A stretch of 64,000 bases of DNA, taken from JAWWPY01 sp963822825. GTDB lineage: Bacteria; Actinomycetota; Actinomycetes; Streptosporangiales; Streptosporangiaceae. The position numbers and the translations under genes were made by a program. This document shows positions 8,685-17,650 of this stretch, one piece after another (the first letter of the stretch is position 1; each line of letters starts with the position of its first letter). The stretch covers positions 62,001 through 126,000 of the forward strand of contig CAWGIW010000025.1 of NCBI GenBank assembly GCA_963822825.1, written 5' to 3'. The notes below the pieces were generated by a model. The model searched no databases, had not been told where the DNA came from, and worked only from the letters and a program-made list of their open reading frames with translations.

Positions 8685-9686
8685 GTGCCGTCGCCAGCGG
8701 ACTCCGGCGGGCTGCGGGCGGTGCTGGCCGCGCTCGGCGCGAATCTGGGCATCGCGGCGACCAAGTTCGCGGCGTTCGCGTTCACCGGCTCGGCATCGAT
8801 GCTTTCCGAGGCTATCCATTCGCTTGCGGACAGCGTCAACGAGGCACTGCTGCTGCTCGGCCGCAACCGGGCCCGTCAGGCCCAGACCGAGGAGCACCCG
8901 TTCGGCTTTGGCCGGGAACGCTACTTTTACGCTTTCGTCGTCGCCGTGGTGTTGTTCACCGTCGGCGCGCTGTTCTCTCTGTACGAGGGGATTCACAAGA
9001 TCATCCATCCGGAGCCGGTGCGCACGCCGCTGGTCGCCTTCCTCGTCCTGGTCATCGCGATGGGCCTGGAAAGTTTCTCGCTGCGCACCGCGGTGCGTGA
9101 ATCGAACAACTCCCGCGGGCGGCACAGCTGGACGGCGTTCATCCGCCGCTCGAAGGCCCCCGAGCTCCCCGCGATCCTGCTGGAAGACGTGGCCGCCCTG
9201 ACCGGCCTGGTCTTCGCCTTGGCCGGGGTCACCCTCGCGGTGATCACCGGGGACGGAATATGGGATGGCGCCGGGTCGCTGGCCATCAGCGTGCTCCTCG
9301 GCGGCGTGGCCGTAGTGCTGGCCGTCGAGATGAAGAGCCTGCTGATCGGCGAGTCGGCGAGTAACGACGTCGAGCGGAGGATCGTCACCGCCCTGGAAGA
9401 CGGTCCCGAGGTGAATTGCGTCATCCACCTGCGGACCCTGCACATGGGCCCGGAAAGCCTGCTGGTCGCGGCGAAGATCGCGGTGCGAGGCGCGGACACC
9501 GCTGCCACCCTCGCGGCCGGGATCGACGCGGCGGAGCGCCGGGTCAGGGCCGCGGTGCCGATCGCCCAGATAATTTACCTCGAGCCGGATCTGTACCAGG
9601 AGGGCAGGGCGGACGCGACGGACCCGGCGATACGCGCGGTTCGCCGTCCCGGCCGCCGGCCCTTAGGCCCGCGCCGACCGGCGTGA
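8685..9686 (+). CDS. Cation diffusion facilitator (CDF) family transporter
   Basis: This is a divalent-metal/proton antiporter of the inner membrane. The 333 residues from GTG 8685 give a TM pair with HSLADSVNEALLLLG (metal-site Asp in TM2), the loop HPFGFGRERYFYAF typical of CDF/ZitB-like proteins, TM5 with LEDVAALTG, and a cytoplasmic C-terminal domain. The start is uncertain. The same frame is open upstream through the 42-bp repeats back to a stop at 8475, and a strong Shine-Dalgarno precedes about 8484, yet no ATG/GTG/TTG lies there in this frame. The true protein may carry a Gly/Ser/Ala-rich N-terminal repeat, with the start lost to an error or using ATC. Confidence 0.85.
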   Translation: MPSPADSGGLRAVLAALGANLGIAATKFAAFAFTGSASMLSEAIHSLADSVNEALLLLGRNRARQAQTEEHPFGFGRERYFYAFVVAVVLFTVGALFSLYEGIHKIIHPEPVRTPLVAFLVLVIAMGLESFSLRTAVRESNNSRGRHSWTAFIRRSKAPELPAILLEDVAALTGLVFALAGVTLAVITGDGIWDGAGSLAISVLLGGVAVVLAVEMKSLLIGESASNDVERRIVTALEDGPEVNCVIHLRTLHMGPESLLVAAKIAVRGADTAATLAAGIDAAERRVRAAVPIAQIIYLEPDLYQEGRADATDPAIRAVRRPGRRPLGPRRPA

Positions 9687-9730
9687 TCGGTGGAACTGGG
9701 CGGACGCGCCGCAGGCTGAAGATCCACGGG

Positions 9731-10102
9731 TCATGCCTTGGGCGCCAGGCTCAGCAGCCGCAGCGCTCGCTCCTTCTCGAATTCCAGGGCCCGCACCGGC
9801 GGCGGCGGGATGCGCCCGATGCGCCGGCCGAGTTCGGCCAGTTCGGCCCGGAGACCGGGCTCCGTCAAAACCCTCATCCCGAACGCGACAGCGGCCGGGC
9901 TCACGTCGTACCGCCGCTCGAGGGCCAGCCCCAACTCCACCGCCACCAGATCATCCTCGTCGAAATGCCGGTGCGCCGCGCCACGGCGGGCGCCCGCGCG
10001 GACCGGGGGGAGCAGGCCAAGCAGGTCCCGGTAGCGCAGCATCCTGGGCGACGTGCCCAGCCGGCTGGCCGCCTCCGTGATGCGCATACCTGAATCTAAC
10101 AT
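9731..10102 (-). CDS. MerR family transcriptional regulator
   Basis: The 123-residue protein opens with a MerR winged helix: MRITEAASRLGTSPRMLRYR, then LLPPVRAGARRG-HRHFDEDDL. No Cys-containing metal-binding loop is visible in the C-terminal part, so the effector is unknown. It is divergent from ahcY across a 176-bp intergenic region that holds a 12-bp inverted repeat, so it plausibly controls ahcY or itself. The second Met (residue 6) is an alternative start. Confidence 0.85.
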   Translation of the reverse strand: MLDSGMRITEAASRLGTSPRMLRYRDLLGLLPPVRAGARRGAAHRHFDEDDLVAVELGLALERRYDVSPAAVAFGMRVLTEPGLRAELAELGRRIGRIPPPPVRALEFEKERALRLLSLAPKA

Positions 10103-10186
10103 TTTTATGTCAGAAATCGCCGCTCCGGGGTGCGCCTGGTGCCATCGGCCCCGTACGGTCGTAGTGAGCAGCGGGGCGGAGCTTTG

Positions 10187-10233
10187 TGATCACGGAAGAT
10201 TACCGGCGCATATGACCAAACCTTCCGTGATCA
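10187..10233. promoter_or_regulatory. 12-bp inverted repeat between merR and ahcY
   Basis: TGATCACGGAAG (10187-10198) is the exact reverse complement of 10222-10233, spacer 23 nt. It lies about 85 nt from the MerR start and 45 nt from the ahcY start. A weaker copy, CTCGTGATCGTT, follows at 10258. Position and symmetry suit an operator for the divergent MerR protein. A hairpin in the ahcY leader is the alternative. Confidence 0.6.
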
Positions 10234-10278
10234 TGAAACGCGATCCGCTGCGACCACTCGTGATCGTTGAGGAGAGAA

Positions 10279-11725
10279 ATGCCCACGGAGTCCGTTGCCT
10301 TCAAAGTGTCTGATCTTTCGCTCGCCGCCTATGGCCGGAAAGAGATCAGGCTCGCCGAGCATGAGATGCCTGGCCTGATGGCGGTGCGCGCGGAATACGC
10401 GCAGGCGCAGCCGCTGCGCGGGGCACGGATCACCGGATCCTGCACATGACCATCCAGACCGCGGTGCTGATCGAGACGCTGGTGGCGCTGGGCGCGGAGG
10501 TGCGCTGGGCGAGCTGCAACATCTTCTCGACCCAGGATCATGCGGCGGCCGCCGTGGCGGTGGGCCCGGAGGGGACGCCGGAGGACCCCCGCGGCATCCC
10601 GGTGTTCGCCTGGAAGGGTGAAGCCTGCAGGAGTACTGGTGGTGCACGGACCAGGCATTGACGTGGCCTGGCGGGACGGCCCGAACGACGATCCTGGACG
10701 ATGGCGGCGACGCTACGATGCTGGTGCATAAGGGCGCCGAGTACGAGGGGGCTGGGGCGGTGCCGGATTCGGTGCGGACGATGACCCGGAGGAGTGGGGG
10801 GTCGTTCTCGGACCTGCTGCGGGCTCGATGGACGGACAAGATGCGGTTCCAGTGGACTGACGTCCGGGCATGCGGGGAGTCAGTGAGGAGACGACGACGG
10901 GCGTGCACCGGCTGTATAGAGATGGAGCAGGGACGCTCCCTGCTTTTCCGGCGATCAATGTCAACGACGCCGTGACCAAGAGAAGTTCGACAACAACTAC
11001 GGCTGCCGGCACTCGCTGCTCGATGGCATCGATCGGGCGACGGACGTGCATGATCGGCGGCAAGGTGGCGGTCGTCTGCGGTTACGGCGAGGTGGGCAAG
11101 GGCTGCGCCGAGTCGCTGCGCGGGCAGGGCGCCGCGTTGATCGTCACCGAGATCGACCCGATCTGCGCGCTGCAGGCGGCGATGGAGGGTACGAGGTCGC
11201 CACCCTGGCGGACGTGGTGGGGAGCGCGGACATTTTCATCACCGCGACCGGCAACCAGAACATCATCTCGGCCGAGCAGATGGCGGCAATGAAGCACAAG
11301 GCGATCGTCGGGAACATCGGGCACTTCGACAACGAGATCGACATGGCGGGCCTCTAGAGGATGGCCGGGCATCCGCAAGGTGAACATCAAGCCCCAGTTG
11401 GACGAGTGGCAGTTTCGCGGACGGCCACAGCGATCTTGATGTCGCCGAGGGCCGGCTGCTCAACCTCGGTTGCGCGACCGGGCACCCGAGCTTCGTCATG
11501 TCGGACTCCTTCACGAACCAGGTGATGGCTCAGCTAGAGCTCTCACAGCGGCACGAGCAGTACGAGAACAAGGTCTACATGCTGCCGAAGCATCTCGACG
11601 AGAAGGTGGCCCGGCTGCATCTGGACGCCTCGGGGTGAAGCTGACAAAGCTGTCCGAGGATCAGGCGAGCTATATCGGCGTACCGGTCAGCGGTCCATAC
11701 AAGCCAGACCAGCTACCGCTACTAA
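10279..11725 (+). pseudogene. ahcY: Adenosylhomocysteinase, canonical form, broken by many frameshifts
   Basis: Successive fragments in all three frames reproduce the canonical SAHH from end to end. In order they are: start at ATG 10279 with AAYGRKEIRLAEHEMPGL; CNIFSTQDHAAAAV (10517 on); LQEYWWCTDQAL; ILDDGGDATMLVHKGAEYE; GVSEETTTGVHRLY (10870 on); the NAD-binding VVCGYGEVGKGCAESLRGQG (11068 on); AIVGNIGHFDNEIDMAGL ending in a TAG at 11355; GHPSFVMSDSF; and LPKHLDEKVARLHLD. The usual PDQYRY end is reached only by skipping one base, giving TAA at 11723. At least eight indels and one stop are needed. Either the gene has decayed or this stretch is badly sequenced. An alternative SAHH begins 4 nt later. 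Confidence 0.85.
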
Positions 11726-11728
11726 CGA

Positions 11729-13040
11729 GTGATGGCCAGCCGGCCGGTGCGGACCGCTCGCGAGCCCGCCTCACCCGGGGGTGCGCCCTCCGATATCGCG
11801 GATCCCGGGCTGGCCGCCGCCGGGATGACGCGGATCGGCTGGGCGCGGCGCGGTATGCCGGTGCTCCGCCTGATCAGCGAGCGGTTCGCGGCCGAGCAGC
11901 CGCTCGGCGGGCTCACCATCGCGGCCTGCCTGCATGTCACGGCGGAGACGGCCGTGCTGGTGCACACGTTGCGGTCGGGTGGCGCCCGGGTGTTCCTGGC
12001 CGCCTCCAACCCACTGTCCACCCAGGATGACATCGCGGCCGCGCTGGTGGCCGACGGTACGGCCGTCGTCTACGCCCGGGCCGGCGCCGACCGGCGGGCC
12101 TACGACGAGCACATCCACCGTGCGCTCGACGCCGGGCCTGACCTGGTCGCGGACGACGGTGGCGATCTGGTCAACACGCTGCACACGCAGCGGCCGGAGT
12201 TGCTCGGCGCGGTGCTCGGCGGGTGCGAGTCAACCACGACCGGCGTGATCAGGCTGCGCCGGATGGCCAGCGAAGGCACGCTCGCCTTCCCGGCGGTGGC
12301 GGCGGATGCCACCGCGACCAGGCTCATGTTCGACAACCGGTACGGCACTGGGCAGTCCACCGTGGACGGGATCGTGCGGGCCACCAACGTGCTGCTGGCC
12401 GGGCCGGACCGTGGTGGTCGCCGGCTACGGGGCCTGCGGCACCGGCATCGCGGAGCGCGCCAGAGGGCTCGGCGCCCAGGTCATCGTCACCGAAGTTGAT
12501 CCGGTGCGCGCGCTGGACGCACGTATGCAGGGCTTTCGCGTGCTGCCCATGGCCGCCGCCGCATCGCTCGGCGACCTGTTCATCACCGCGACCGGGTCGC
12601 GGGACGTGCTCGGCGCCGAGCACATGGCGCTGATGCGGGACGGGGCGATTCTGTGCAACGCCGGGCACTTCGACGTCGAGGTGGACGTGCGCGCGCTCAC
12701 CGACATGGCAGCCGAGATCCACCGTGACGTGCGCCCGCATACGGACGAGTACGTACTCGCCGACGGCCGCCGGCTGCTGCTCCTGGCCGAGGGCCGGATC
12801 GTGAACCTGGTCGCCGCGGAAGGCAGCCCGCCGACGGTCATGGACGTGTCCTTCGCCGGCCAGGCCCTCGTGCTCGGCTGGCTGGGCCGTGAGCATGGCT
12901 CGCTGCTCCCGGGTGTGTACGGGGTGCCGCCGGCCATCGACGACCAGGTCGCGAGGCTGGCCCTGGCCGCGTCCGGCGCGGAGATCGATGCTCTCACCCC
13001 GGCGCAGCAGGAGTACCTGAGCGCCTGGCAGCAGACCTAG
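11729..13040 (+). CDS. Short, archaeal-type S-adenosyl(inosyl)homocysteine hydrolase paralogue, one frameshift
   Basis: The protein has about 436 residues over two frames, joined near 12405 where one extra base interrupts LLAGRTVVVAGYG. It belongs to the SAHH family but to the short branch known from archaea and Thermotoga: ASNPLSTQDDIAAAL replaces the canonical CNIFSTQDH, and DNRYGTGQSTVDGIVRATN replaces DNKYGCRHSLIDGINRATD. NAD-binding GYGACGTG and CNAGHFDVEVDV are present. It should cleave S-adenosylhomocysteine to homocysteine and adenosine, or the S-inosyl analogue as in methanogens; sequence alone does not decide. It starts at GTG 11729 or ATG 11732, immediately after the broken ahcY, so the two were probably one operon. 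Confidence 0.82.
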
Positions 13041-13068
13041 GGCATGTCCCGCCGAGCCCGGGTGACGT

Positions 13069-14222
13069 TCAGCGGCCGCCGGGCCGGATGACCGTACTCA
13101 GCGCGGCGCCCGCGACGCAGAGGGCAGCGGTCCAGGCCAGCGTGGCGCCGGTCCCGTAGTGGTCGGCCAGGGCGCCGGCCAGGTAGGGGCAGGCCGTCTG
13201 ACCGGCCGCGAACACCACCGTGAAGGTGGCCAGCGCCCCGGTCCAGTCCTGGGACGGGATGGCGGCCCGGATGAGCGCGGTGATGGCGGCGGGGACGGTC
13301 AGGAACGTGGCGCCGTAGCCGATGGCCGATCCGGTGACTACCGCCGGGGCGGCGCTGGCCAGGGGGACCGCCGCGGCGGCGGCGAGCAGCGCCAGCGCCA
13401 GGGCCAGCGCCCGGGCGCCGGGCCAGGTGTTGATCGGCCTGCTCCACAGCGCGGGGGCGGCGATGGCGGCCAGGCCGAGCAGAGCCCAGGTGAGCGCCAC
13501 CTGAGCAACGCTGGCGTGGTGGGCGGCCAGGTAGGCCGACAGGAACGTGATGTAGGCGATATACCCGGCCGCGAACAGCAGGTAGGCGATCGCGACCGGC
13601 CACAGCCGCGCGACGCCGCGCACGTCAATGGGCCGGCCGTCGATCTGGCGGCCTGGCCGCCGTGCGCGGCGGTCCAGCTGACGACGGTGGCCAGGCCGGC
13701 GGCGGCGGCCAGCACGGCCCACGCCAGCGGCCACCGGCTGGGATGCTGGCCAAGCAGAGGCGGGATGACCGAGCCGGCGAACGCGATGCCCAGCCCGGCG
13801 CCGGAGAAGTAGATGGTGAGGGGAGCGGCGGACCGGGTGGTCGCCGCGGCACGGGAGGCGATCACACCGCCAGCGATGAACACGAGCGCCCCCGAGAGCC
13901 CGGCCGCCGCGCGGGTCAGCAGGAGGGCCAGGTAGTTGCCGCTGGTCGCTGCCGTAGCAGCGAGCGCGGCGGCGGTGAGGACCATGCCCACCCGGAACAT
14001 GACCGGCACCGTCAGCCGGCGGGCCACGGGCGCCGCGGCCAGCGCGCCCAGGAGATACCCGAGGCCGTTGGCGGTGGTCAGCCCTCCGGCCCGGGCCAGG
14101 CTCCAGTGGAGCTCGGTGCGCATGGCCGGGACGAGCAGGCCGTAGGCGAAGCGGGCGAGCCCGAGCGCGGCGGCGGTGCCCAAAGCCAGCCGGGCCGACT
14201 GCCGCCGGCCTGCCGGGCTCAC
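13069..14222 (-). CDS. MFS transporter, YbfB/YjiJ-like, one frameshift
   Basis: The N-terminal part (14222 to about 13648) has the YbfB/YjiJ signature GLARFAYGLLVPAM and GGLTTANGLGYLLGAL and the first six or seven membrane helices. After a shift near 13648 another frame continues with WPVAIAYLLFAAGYIAYITF and four or five more helices to a stop at 13069. Total length of about 385 residues is normal for a 12-TM carrier. The GTG start overlaps the RDD stop as GTGA, so the two genes are co-transcribed. The substrate is unknown. Confidence 0.8.
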
Positions 14223-15151
14223 ACCGGGGGGAGGAATCCGCCTGGGCCTTCCGCGGCCGGCCCTCCCGCGCCTGGGCCTTCCGCGGGCGGATGGCCGGCC
14301 TCCCGCGACGGGGGCGGTGATCCCGGCGGTGGCTGGCCGTCGGCGAGCGGCCGGGAAGCGCCGGATGCTCCTGGACCGGCCGCGGAAGGCCCGTACGCCA
14401 TGATCCGGGCATGCTCCCGCGCGCGCCGTTCGGCGAGAACGGCGGTCAGGTAGTCAGCGGGCCGGGTCTCCGGCGGCGGCGGCGGGCTGACCTGTGCCTG
14501 CACGGCCGCGGCGATCCGCTGGCCGAACTCCTCCCGCGCGGCCGGAGTCAGCTCATGGAAGCGGCTCAGGTAACTGCGGGCGGTCTCGGCCGTGGCGTCG
14601 GTCAGCCCGGACAGCTCGAGAGCCGAAGTCCAGCCACTGAGCGCGGGCGGAACGGTCGCCAGGGGCGCGGCGAGCATCCTCCGTCCGGGCAGTCGCTCCT
14701 GGACGACGAACGTCCCGGCGAACATGTCGCCCAGGCGCTTGCCCTTCCGGGACAGCAGCGACGTGAGGAGCGCAACGAAGCCAAACGTTACCCAGATCTC
14801 CAGCACGCCAAGCAGCGCCCGCACCAGCGCCTGGCGGAAGCGTTCCGGTCCACCGTCGTCGCTCACCACCCGCAGCCCCAGCGCGAGCTTTCCCAGCGAC
14901 TTACCCCTGGTCAGGGTCTCGAAGATCGTCGGATACCCCACGATGATCAGGACAAAGCCGGCCAGCGCGACCGCCGCGCCTGACGCCGCGTCGAGGCCGC
15001 CGCCCGCCATCGCCGCCGCCGTGACGGCCAGGGCAACGAACAGGAGAACAAACTGAACCAGCAGGTCGATGGCGAGCGCGACCATGCGGCTGGGGAACCG
15101 CGCGAACGGCACCTCGAGGACGACAGCCTCCCCGATGACGACTTCGTCCAC
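14219..15151 (-). CDS. RDD family membrane protein
   Basis: The 310-residue protein starts MDEVVIGEAVVLEVPFARFPSRMVALAIDLL, the RDD opening with the conserved Arg and Asp in TM1. TM2 follows, then GKSLGKLALGLRVVSDDG and a third helix with GKRLGDMFAGTFVV. The C-terminal 150 residues are cytoplasmic and end in a Pro/Gly-rich tail containing a 30-bp DNA repeat (from 14239). RDD proteins of unknown function sit beside SpoIIM, DUF58 and MoxR in many actinomycetes, as here. It is divergent from spoIIM, with a 67-bp gap that must contain both promoters. Confidence 0.9.
   Translation of the reverse strand: MDEVVIGEAVVLEVPFARFPSRMVALAIDLLVQFVLLFVALAVTAAAMAGGGLDAASGAAVALAGFVLIIVGYPTIFETLTRGKSLGKLALGLRVVSDDGGPERFRQALVRALLGVLEIWVTFGFVALLTSLLSRKGKRLGDMFAGTFVVQERLPGRRMLAAPLATVPPALSGWTSALELSGLTDATAETARSYLSRFHELTPAAREEFGQRIAAAVQAQVSPPPPPETRPADYLTAVLAERRAREHARIMAYGPSAAGPGASGASRPLADGQPPPGSPPPSREAGHPPAEGPGAGGPAAEGPGGFLPPV
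14239..14290 (-). repeat. 30-bp period direct repeat in the RDD tail
   Basis: An 18-bp core (14239-14256) recurs 30 bp later (14269-14286). It encodes the repeated EGPG/AEGPG-type tail and does not break the frame. Confidence 0.7.
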
Positions 15152-15218
15152 GCGAGCTCCCGTTGTGATCGATTCCGGTCCCTCAGGCTAGCCGGGCCGG
15201 ACACAGTAGTCTCCCCTC

Positions 15219-16215
15219 GTGGACGTCGATGCGTTTGTGGCCGCGCACCAGCCTGACTGGTGGCGGCTCGACGCGCTGGTCAAGCGGCGCCGCGCGCTGA
15301 CCGGCGCCGAGGTTGATGAGTTGGTCACGTTGTATCAGCGGACGGCCACGCACCTGTCGGCGGTGCGTTCCGCCGGGTATGACCCAGCCCTGGTGGCGGG
15401 GTTGTCGAGCCGGGTGGCGAGGGCCCGCGCCGCGGTGACTGGCTCGCACGTCCCCGCCTGGCAGGCGGTGGCCCGGTTCGCGGTGATCTCGTTCCCCGCG
15501 ATGGCCTACCGCGCGCGCTGGTGGTGGCTGGGTGCCGCGCTCGGCTCGATCCTGGTCGCTACGGCGCTGGGCTGGTGGATCGCGCGGTCCCCGGGCGTTC
15601 AGGCTGAGCTGCTGCCGCGGGCGCAGGTCCGGCAGCTGGTGAACCAGCAGTTCCAGCGAGTACTACTCCCAGTACGCGGCCACATCGTTCGCCGCGAAGG
15701 TGTGGACGAACAACGTATGGGTCGCGGCCCTGTCCCTCATCTTCGGCGCCTGCTCGGCCTGCCGACGCTCTGGCTGCTCTTCCTCAACGCGGCCAACGCC
15801 GGCATTGACGGCGGGCTGATGATCGCGCACGGCAAGGGCGGCCTGTTCTTCGCGCTGATCCTGCCGCACGGGATGCTCGAGCTACCGCGGTGTTCCTGGC
15901 CGCGGCGGCTGGGCCTGCGGCTCGGCTGGTGCGTCATCGACCCGGGGCCCCGCGCCCGGAGCCGGGCGCTGGCTGAGGAGGGCCGGGCCTCCATCACGAT
16001 CGCGCTCGGGCTGATCGTGGTGCTGCTGGTGTCCGGGGTCATCGAGGCGTTCGTGACCCCGTCCCCGCTGCCGACCTGGGCGCGCATCCTCGATCGGCGC
16101 GGGAGCTGAGGTGGCTTTCCTGGGCTACGCTCTGGTACTCGGCCGCCGGGCGAGCGTTGCCGGGCAGACACCGGACATGGACGACGTGCCCGACGAGCTG
16201 CCGGTGACGGCTTGA
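15219..16215 (+). pseudogene. Stage II sporulation protein M (SpoIIM) family, at least five frameshifts
   Basis: It starts at GTG 15219 (VDVDAFVAAHQPDWWRLD). The N-terminal 140 residues are intact and include the first membrane helix. Then the frame must change near 15653 to read EYYSQYAATSFAAKVWTNNVW, near 15755 to read LGLPTLWLLFLNAANAG, and near 15878 and 15915 around TAVFLAAAAG. Near 16095 it must change again to read VAFLGYALVLGRRASVAGQ, stopping at TGA 16213. All segments fit the SpoIIM/DUF95 membrane protein found beside RDD and DUF58 genes in non-sporulating and sporulating actinomycetes. Each segment is well conserved, so the indels are recent or artefactual. Confidence 0.8.
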
Positions 16216-16243
16216 TCGGCGGGTTGACGGATGATCGGCGCGC

Positions 16244-17574
16244 CTACAGGCGCCCGCGGCCTTGAGCGCCAGGTAGGCGTCGGCCAGGGCGGCGGGCAGC
16301 CGCTCCGGCGCGGCGTCAACGACCTGACGCCGCGCCGCCGGAGATCGGCGGAGATCCGCTGCCGCTCGGCGCGGGCCCGCTCGGCGGCCGCCGCGGCGTA
16401 GACGCGGGGGGCGTCGCCCCGGCCCGCCGCCAGCTCATCGAGCTTGCGGGTCGGCCACGGCCCGATCATGAGCAGGTGCCTGGAGGTGAGCACGGGAAGC
16501 CGGGGCAGCAGCCCTTCCTCGATCGCGGTCAGGTTGAGGTCGGTGAGCAGGACGATCAGGCAGCGATGGCGGGCGTGCGGCGAGCACCGCACTGGCCAGC
16601 CCGGTCATGTCGCGACTCGATCAGCTCCGCTTCCAGCGGGGCCATCGCGTCGGTGAACGCGGCGAGGACGGTCGACCGGGAGGCACCCAGCACCCGGGCG
16701 CGCACCCGGCGGTCGAACGCGATCAGGTCGATCCGGTCCCCGGCCCGCGCGGCGAGCGCGGCGAGCAGCAGCGCCGCGTCCATGGAGGCGTCCAGCCGGG
16801 GGACGTCGCGCGACCCGCCCGGCCGAGGTCCGGCCGGTGTCGAGCACGACGAGGATCCGGCGGTCGCGTTCTGGCCGCCAGGTGCGGACCATCACGTCAC
16901 GCGATGCGGGCGGCGGCCCGCCAGTCAATCGACCGGACGTCGTCGCCGATGACGTACTCGCGCAGCGAGTCGAACTCGCTGCCCTGGCCGCGCACCAGGG
17001 ACCGGTGCAGGCCGTCGAGTTCGCGCAGCATGGCAGCTTCTCCGGCAGGTGCCTGCGGCTGCGGAACGGGGGCAGCGCCCGGACGGTCCACGGCGCCTGC
17101 GTGCCTGCCCTGGCGGGCGGCGAGCCCGCAGCGGGCCGACCGAGCGCACGGTGACGGGGCGCAGGCCGCTTCTCCCCGCGCCGGTCAGGGTCAAGCGACG
17201 GTGGTCAGCGTGGCGCCGCCGAACGGCGGGGATCCGCAGCCGCGCGTGCCCGGGCGGCGCGCGCGCGCGCTCGGCGGCCACGAGTCCCGGACGACCGCCC
17301 GCAGTGGCCGGCGGCCCGGGTTGCGCACCGTGAGCGTGATCGAGGCGGTTTCGCCGAGCAGTACCTGGGTGTCGCCGGACCTGGTCATCCGCAGCGGGCG
17401 GACGCGTCCCGCGAGCACCAGGTCAGCCGCGATCGTGGCCAGCAGCAGGCCGTTGACGGCCAGCAGTACCGCCGTGGTGCGGAAAGCCAGCACCACCAGC
17501 GCGCCGATCAGGGCGGCCAGCGCCGCCCGCCCGGTCAGCGCCATCGGCCGCCGGCCCGCCACCACGAATGGCAC
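16244..17574 (-). pseudogene. DUF58 domain-containing protein, multiple frameshifts
   Basis: Reading leftward, the N-terminus has two hydrophobic segments (LTGRAALAALIGALVVLAF and VNGLLLATIAADLVLAG), then a beta domain (TQVLLGETASITLTVRNPGRRPL). After several frame changes come the DUF58 core FDSLREYVIGDDVRSIDWRAAAR, VMVRTWRPERDRRILVVLDTGR, MDAALLLAALAARAGDRID, and HRCLIVLLTDLNLTAIEEG. The end is DAAPERLPAALADAYLALKAAG in yet another frame, with a likely TAG at 16244-16246. Five or more indels occur in 1.3 kb. DUF58 proteins carry a VWA-like fold and partner MoxR ATPases, whose gene lies just upstream on the same strand. Confidence 0.8.
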
Positions 17575-17650
17575 GTGACGCGGTGTGGGGCCGTTCCAGC
17601 CCCCAAGCGCGCCCTGGGGTCGTCGCCGGCCTCGCTCCGCCGACCGGGGC

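Noticed and set aside
10100..10279. SAH riboswitch upstream of ahcY
   Set aside because: I could not identify the conserved SAH aptamer core; the region is explained as well by a MerR operator.
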